A DNA stretch of 64,000 nt, taken from the NCBI GenBank assembly GCA_947448135.1, contig CANFLZ010000004.1, positions 17,058-81,057 of the forward strand, in the 5' to 3' direction. Positions 60,561 through 64,000 of the stretch are shown piece by piece. This stretch comes from Flavobacteriales bacterium. Lineage in GTDB: Bacteria > Bacteroidota > Bacteroidia > Flavobacteriales_D > Sanyastnellaceae. A program made the position numbers and the translations under genes. Within the stretch, counting starts at the first letter, position 1. Each line of letters opens with the position of its first letter. Below the pieces are notes generated by a model that made no database searches, had not been told where the DNA came from, and saw nothing but the letters and a program-made list of their open reading frames with translations.

Positions 60561-60647
60561 GGAAAGGTGGGTGAGTGGCTGAAACCAACAGTTTGCTAAA
60601 CTGTCGTAGGGGTAACCCTACCGGGGGTTCGAATCCCCCCCTTTCCG
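60561..60647 (+). tRNA. tRNA-Ser (GCT)
   Basis: 87 bases with a long variable arm (GTAGGGG/CCCTAC) typical of serine tRNA. Acceptor GGAAAGG/CCTTTCC, anticodon stem ACAGT/ACTGT with loop TTGCTAA (anticodon GCT, reading AGC and AGT). Discriminator G; CCA is not encoded. Confidence 0.95.
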
Positions 60648-60650
60648 CTG

Positions 60651-60678
60651 AAAATGCCCCGATGGGGCATTTTTTTTT
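60651..60678 (+). terminator. Terminator after tRNA-Ser
   Basis: AAAATGCCCC (60651-60660), loop GAT, GGGGCATTTT (60664-60673) and T-run to 60678. It starts four bases after the tRNA. The following 184 bases to 60862 contain no gene; I see no convincing promoter there. Confidence 0.9.
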
Positions 60679-60862
60679 CAAAATCGATGGAGTTGAATCT
60701 ATGGTACAATCAACACTTTTGGGTTGAAAGCTAGGGTTCTTTCCTAATGACGAGTGAGAAAATTTTATGAATTTTGCTTTCTCAATGATATTGGATAGTA
60801 TATGTAACCATTTGGACGGGTTTTACGTTCAAGGAAAAATTGATAATTATAATTAGTCACAA

Positions 60863-63800
60863 ATGATTAAACACTTACAATTTAGAATGCCTCAATCGTT
60901 GCATGTTCTTGCAGTGATTTTGGTTGTCGCTTTTCTCCTACCCCATTCCTTGCGCGCGCAAGAGTGTAATTCAGATGATTTGTATGACGCTATCGTCAGT
61001 GCATACCACCAGAGTTTTGCCAAGAAAAGTGACGGAACGTGGTCAGGTTGGGGGCAGTTGATGGCCTCTAACGGGACTGGAGCTGTTTTATCTCCACAGG
61101 ATATCAATAGCACCAATTATGTTGGTCTTGTAGGAGCACCTTTGTTAGCATCAACTGCGAGTTCAGGTAGCGGTGGAAATGAGCAATGCGTTGTTTTAAC
61201 AACAAGCGGCTTGTATTTCTGGGGAACCGAAAGTGTAATAGTGAATTCATCATTTACCCCTGGAACTTCAGTTTCTGCAATTACAGTTGGAGGTAATTCA
61301 AGTGGTTTGCCAACTGGCGTTCTTCCTACGGATGTAGTACAGCTATTTTCAGGAAATGGCTTTTTGGCCATCGTTACCAATTCAGGGGCGGGTTATATTT
61401 TATTAAACAGCGGAGCGATTCACGCCAATATGAGTGGTGATGCAACGGCTTCAGTGGATAATGTTTGGCACCGTATAAAAACCAATTCAAGCACACCTTT
61501 GGCCAACATCGTTGCTATCAGAGGACAAAACTCAAGCTCTACGAAAGGAGCAATGATGGCTTTGTGTTATAATGGAACGAGCTACACTGCATATACTTGG
61601 GGACCATCAACCTATTTAGGAGCAGGTGCCGCTTCTGCGGGATACAATTATGCTACAGCAATGACATTGCCTTCGGGAACGCCCAAAATGATAGGAGTAA
61701 CAGGAGGAAGTTCAAATGCTCGAAATAACTCGTATTTTATATTGATGACCAATGGCTACCTATATTCTCTGGGTGCCAACGATAAGAAGCAATTGGGTGA
61801 TTTCACAACTACTGAGCGTTTATCGTGGGTAAACGTCAAAAAGACGGCATCAGTAAACTTTACGGATGTAAAATATATTTCAGCTCAAGAGCATGATGCT
61901 GCATATCCATGCGCAGGAGCCATTACCAATGCTGGTGATTTGTATTTGTGGGGAGAAAGTCAAGGTAATATGCTCAGTGGATCAGGAACCACATATGACC
62001 CATTTCTACCCAATGGATTTACTTCTGGAACCGATATTGCCAAATTTGTTGAGATTGGAGGACATACTACTGTTTATGTTAAAGAGAATAGCTCTAAATT
62101 CTGTTATGTCGGTCACAGAAAGACTGGAAGTATGGGCGATGGAACGGCAACTGACGTTAATGAAACAACATTCAACTGTTCTGCTACGCCGACCATCAAT
62201 ATTTGTGGATCAACGGGATGGGATTATGGAGACGCACCTTTTGCTTATGAAAATGGCGGTGGCAGCAATTTAGCATTTCACTTTTATGTAGCATCGCCCA
62301 ATTCTATTTACTTGGGATCATCCGGCCCCATCGCTAATGATGATACTCCTAAGAGTGTTGTAGTTGCAACAGATAACAATGGATCCAATGGGGATGGTAT
62401 TGAGGAAAATGCTGTTTCAACATTTCCTTCTATTGCCAATACAGCGACGAGTTATTCTTTCAACTTAACTTTAAAAAATAGTACCGGTGCCAATGCATAT
62501 CTATACGTTTGGGTGGATTGGAACAACAACCGCAGATTTGAATCAACGGAGATTTATACAACAACTGTAGCTACCAATGCCTCTGTTCAAACCAAAACGG
62601 CAACATTTACGGGTCTATCTGGTTTGACGGATGGACGCCGTTATGTGCGTATTCGATTTACCTCTCAAGCATTAACAGATGTTGCTGGAACTGCCAATTG
62701 GGATGAACGTGCTTTGGGATTTGCGGCTGATGGAGAAATGGAAGATTACAATTTGGTCATTGGAAATATTTCTGGTGTAAACGTTCCTCCAACTACCAAT
62801 AATACCGCCCATTCGGGTGTTATTTTGGCGAGTAATGGTGCAATGGACTTGGACAATCCAAGTGGAGCTGATTCGGATGGTTCAGTAGTCGCTTACCGAA
62901 TCCTTTCTTTGCCAACAAAAGGCACATTGTACAAATTGGTAGGTTTGAGTTTGTTTAATGTGGCTGTTAATCAAGCTTTATCTGTTGATGAAGCCAATAG
63001 TTTGAACTATGATCCTAGTGGTCTTTCAGAAGGTGATGATACTTTCTTGTTAGCTGCCATTGATGATGATGGAGCGGAAGATGCAACTCCTGGTACTTAT
63101 ACCATTCATATTTCATGTTCCTCGGATATTGATGGAGATGGAATTTGTGATGCCAATGAGATTCCGGGTTGTCAAGATCCCACGGCTTGTAATTACAATG
63201 CAGCTGCAACTGACAACAATAATTCATGTACATACCCAGCTCAAACCTATTTGAATTGTAACGGAAGTTGCAAGAATGATACAGATGGCGATGGCGTTTG
63301 TAATGAAATCGAAGTGCCTGGTTGTACCGATCCAACGGCTTGTAATTACAATGCTTTGGCTACTGATAATAATGGTTCATGTACCTATCCTGCGCAGTCT
63401 TATTTGAATTGCAATGGAAGTTGTAAAAACGATACAGATGGAGATGGAATTTGTAATGAGAATGAGATTCCCGGTTGTCAGGATCCAACGGCTTGTAACT
63501 ACAATGCAGCAGCAACGGACAACAATAATTCATGTACATACCCAGCTCAAACCTATTTGAATTGTAACGGAAGTTGCAAGAATGATACAGATGGCGATGG
63601 CGTTTGTAATGAAATCGAAGTGCCTGGTTGTACCGATCCAACGGCTTGTAATTATGACGTGAATGCTACAGATGAAAATGCAAGTTGTACTTACGCTTCA
63701 TTGTTGTATTATTCGGACAATGATGGTGATGGATTTGGTTCTGTTGCTGGTTCATACTATTGCACAGACCCAGGTGAAGGTTACGTCATGGACAACACAG

Positions 63801-64000
63801 ATTGTGATGATACGAATGCTGCGATCAATACCTCAGCAGTTGAAGTATGTAATTTGATTGATGACGATTGTGATGGAGAGATTGATGAGTATGTCACAAC
63901 AACTTATTATGCAGATTTGGATGGAGATGGCTTTGGTGATTTGAACAACACAATCGAGTCATGCACCTTGCCAGAAGGTTACACTGAAAATTCTGACGAT
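60863..64000 (+). CDS. Giant secreted protein with RCC1-like, GEVED-like, Cys-rich and MopE-like repeats (5' part)
   Basis: Open from ATG 60863 through the window end: 1046 codons without a stop, so the gene is truncated. A signal peptide covers about residues 1-34 (ends SLRAQE). RCC1-like strands lie at about 95-440 (GYLYSLGANDKKQLGD, GDLYLWGES), a GEVED-like domain at 452-630 (WDYGDAPFAYE to DGEMEDYNLV), a cadherin-like domain at about 640-750, three and a half 51-residue Cys-rich repeats at 766-940 and MopE-like metal-binding repeats at 943-1046 (DNDGDGFGS, DNTDCDDTNAA, DDDCDGEIDE). A type IX secretion C-terminal domain is expected beyond the window. Confidence 0.85.
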   Translation, partial: MIKHLQFRMPQSLHVLAVILVVAFLLPHSLRAQECNSDDLYDAIVSAYHQSFAKKSDGTWSGWGQLMASNGTGAVLSPQDINSTNYVGLVGAPLLASTASSGSGGNEQCVVLTTSGLYFWGTESVIVNSSFTPGTSVSAITVGGNSSGLPTGVLPTDVVQLFSGNGFLAIVTNSGAGYILLNSGAIHANMSGDATASVDNVWHRIKTNSSTPLANIVAIRGQNSSSTKGAMMALCYNGTSYTAYTWGPSTYLGAGAASAGYNYATAMTLPSGTPKMIGVTGGSSNARNNSYFILMTNGYLYSLGANDKKQLGDFTTTERLSWVNVKKTASVNFTDVKYISAQEHDAAYPCAGAITNAGDLYLWGESQGNMLSGSGTTYDPFLPNGFTSGTDIAKFVEIGGHTTVYVKENSSKFCYVGHRKTGSMGDGTATDVNETTFNCSATPTINICGSTGWDYGDAPFAYENGGGSNLAFHFYVASPNSIYLGSSGPIANDDTPKSVVVATDNNGSNGDGIEENAVSTFPSIANTATSYSFNLTLKNSTGANAYLYVWVDWNNNRRFESTEIYTTTVATNASVQTKTATFTGLSGLTDGRRYVRIRFTSQALTDVAGTANWDERALGFAADGEMEDYNLVIGNISGVNVPPTTNNTAHSGVILASNGAMDLDNPSGADSDGSVVAYRILSLPTKGTLYKLVGLSLFNVAVNQALSVDEANSLNYDPSGLSEGDDTFLLAAIDDDGAEDATPGTYTIHISCSSDIDGDGICDANEIPGCQDPTACNYNAAATDNNNSCTYPAQTYLNCNGSCKNDTDGDGVCNEIEVPGCTDPTACNYNALATDNNGSCTYPAQSYLNCNGSCKNDTDGDGICNENEIPGCQDPTACNYNAAATDNNNSCTYPAQTYLNCNGSCKNDTDGDGVCNEIEVPGCTDPTACNYDVNATDENASCTYASLLYYSDNDGDGFGSVAGSYYCTDPGEGYVMDNTDCDDTNAAINTSAVEVCNLIDDDCDGEIDEYVTTTYYADLDGDGFGDLNNTIESCTLPEGYTENSDD
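63161..63690 (+). repeat. Coding tandem repeat, 153-base unit in a 306-base A-B-A-B pattern
   Basis: Units at 63161-63313, 63314-63466, 63467-63619 and a partial one from 63620, coding for about 51 residues with PTACNYN, SCTYPAQ and NCNGSCKNDTDGDG. Units 1 and 3 are near identical; 63219-63350 repeats at 63525-63656 without visible differences, and units 2 and 4 share the start VPGCTDPTACNY. Confidence 0.9.

Noticed and set aside
60679..60862. Possible small RNA or gene upstream of the giant protein
   Set aside because: No ORF, no stable hairpin and no convincing promoter box; nothing recognisable was found.
63015..63641. Two near-identical minus-strand ORFs 306 bases apart
   Set aside because: They are shadows of the coding repeat on the plus strand; their similarity only reflects the 306-base period.
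63161..63690. Repeats considered as a CRISPR array
   Set aside because: Units of 153 bases are in frame, code for Cys-rich 51-residue repeats, and have no spacers of unrelated sequence.

Overview
The window is a contiguous piece of a Bacteroidota chromosome, probably Flavobacteriales or a close relative. Support comes from the gliding genes gldB and gldC, a type IX secretion sorting domain on a secreted protein, a TPR/PD40/OmpA-like envelope protein, Cys-rich repeats of the kind common in large secreted proteins of marine Flavobacteriales, and promoter-like TAnnTTTG boxes in front of many genes. Coding density is very high; most neighbours overlap by 1-20 bases and no gene-free stretch reaches 300 bases. 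There is no rRNA, CRISPR array, insertion sequence or prophage.

Layout. 1-185: 3' end of a 2-oxo acid dehydrogenase E2 gene. 211-5804: PD40/OmpA-like protein, a DnaQ-type exonuclease, two glycosyltransferases and an FtsE-like ATPase. 5877-11477: an M16 peptidase pair, an FHS-type sugar transporter and a small lipoprotein. 11471-14515: gldC, gldB, a beta-barrel protein and nadE. 14512-17700: a three-gene operon coding for a YfiR-like periplasmic protein, a TPR protein and a membrane HAMP/SpoIIE phosphatase, perhaps the least described system here. 17772-23113: FAD oxidoreductase, kbl, rnc, fabF, acpP and a ThiF-like E1 enzyme. 23172-29642: a tightly overlapping surface-polysaccharide operon (three GT4 glycosyltransferases, a Wzy/ligase-like membrane protein, AsnB). 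29690-32176: rimK-tauE facing yqeY-rimB.

32188-44397: mainly housekeeping (lhgO, an MFS permease, cysteine desulfurase, glmM, mltF, a glycosylasparaginase, a UbiA prenyltransferase, maf, guaA), interrupted at 34757-35295 by a short accessory patch with a G/C-rich repeat and the remains of a DUF4160/DUF2442 pair. 44414-52009: LysM/receptor-like protein, hemF, a DUF4476 protein, fbaA, a DUF7935 protein, a type IX-secreted FG-GAP protein and YceI. 52013-57918: a signalling block with a hybrid histidine kinase translationally coupled to a receiver-adenylate cyclase, a convergent HD hydrolase and two tandem universal stress proteins. 58004-60200: PadR, PspC and a two-helix pore-like membrane protein. 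60246-60647: tRNA-Arg, tRNA-Pro and tRNA-Ser. 60863-64000: the first 1046 codons of a giant secreted protein with RCC1-like, GEVED-like, 51-residue Cys-rich and MopE-like repeats.

A feature of the whole window is that the -7-like box often ends only 3-6 bases before the start codon, which predicts leaderless mRNAs. All calls come from reading the sequence; no database search was run.
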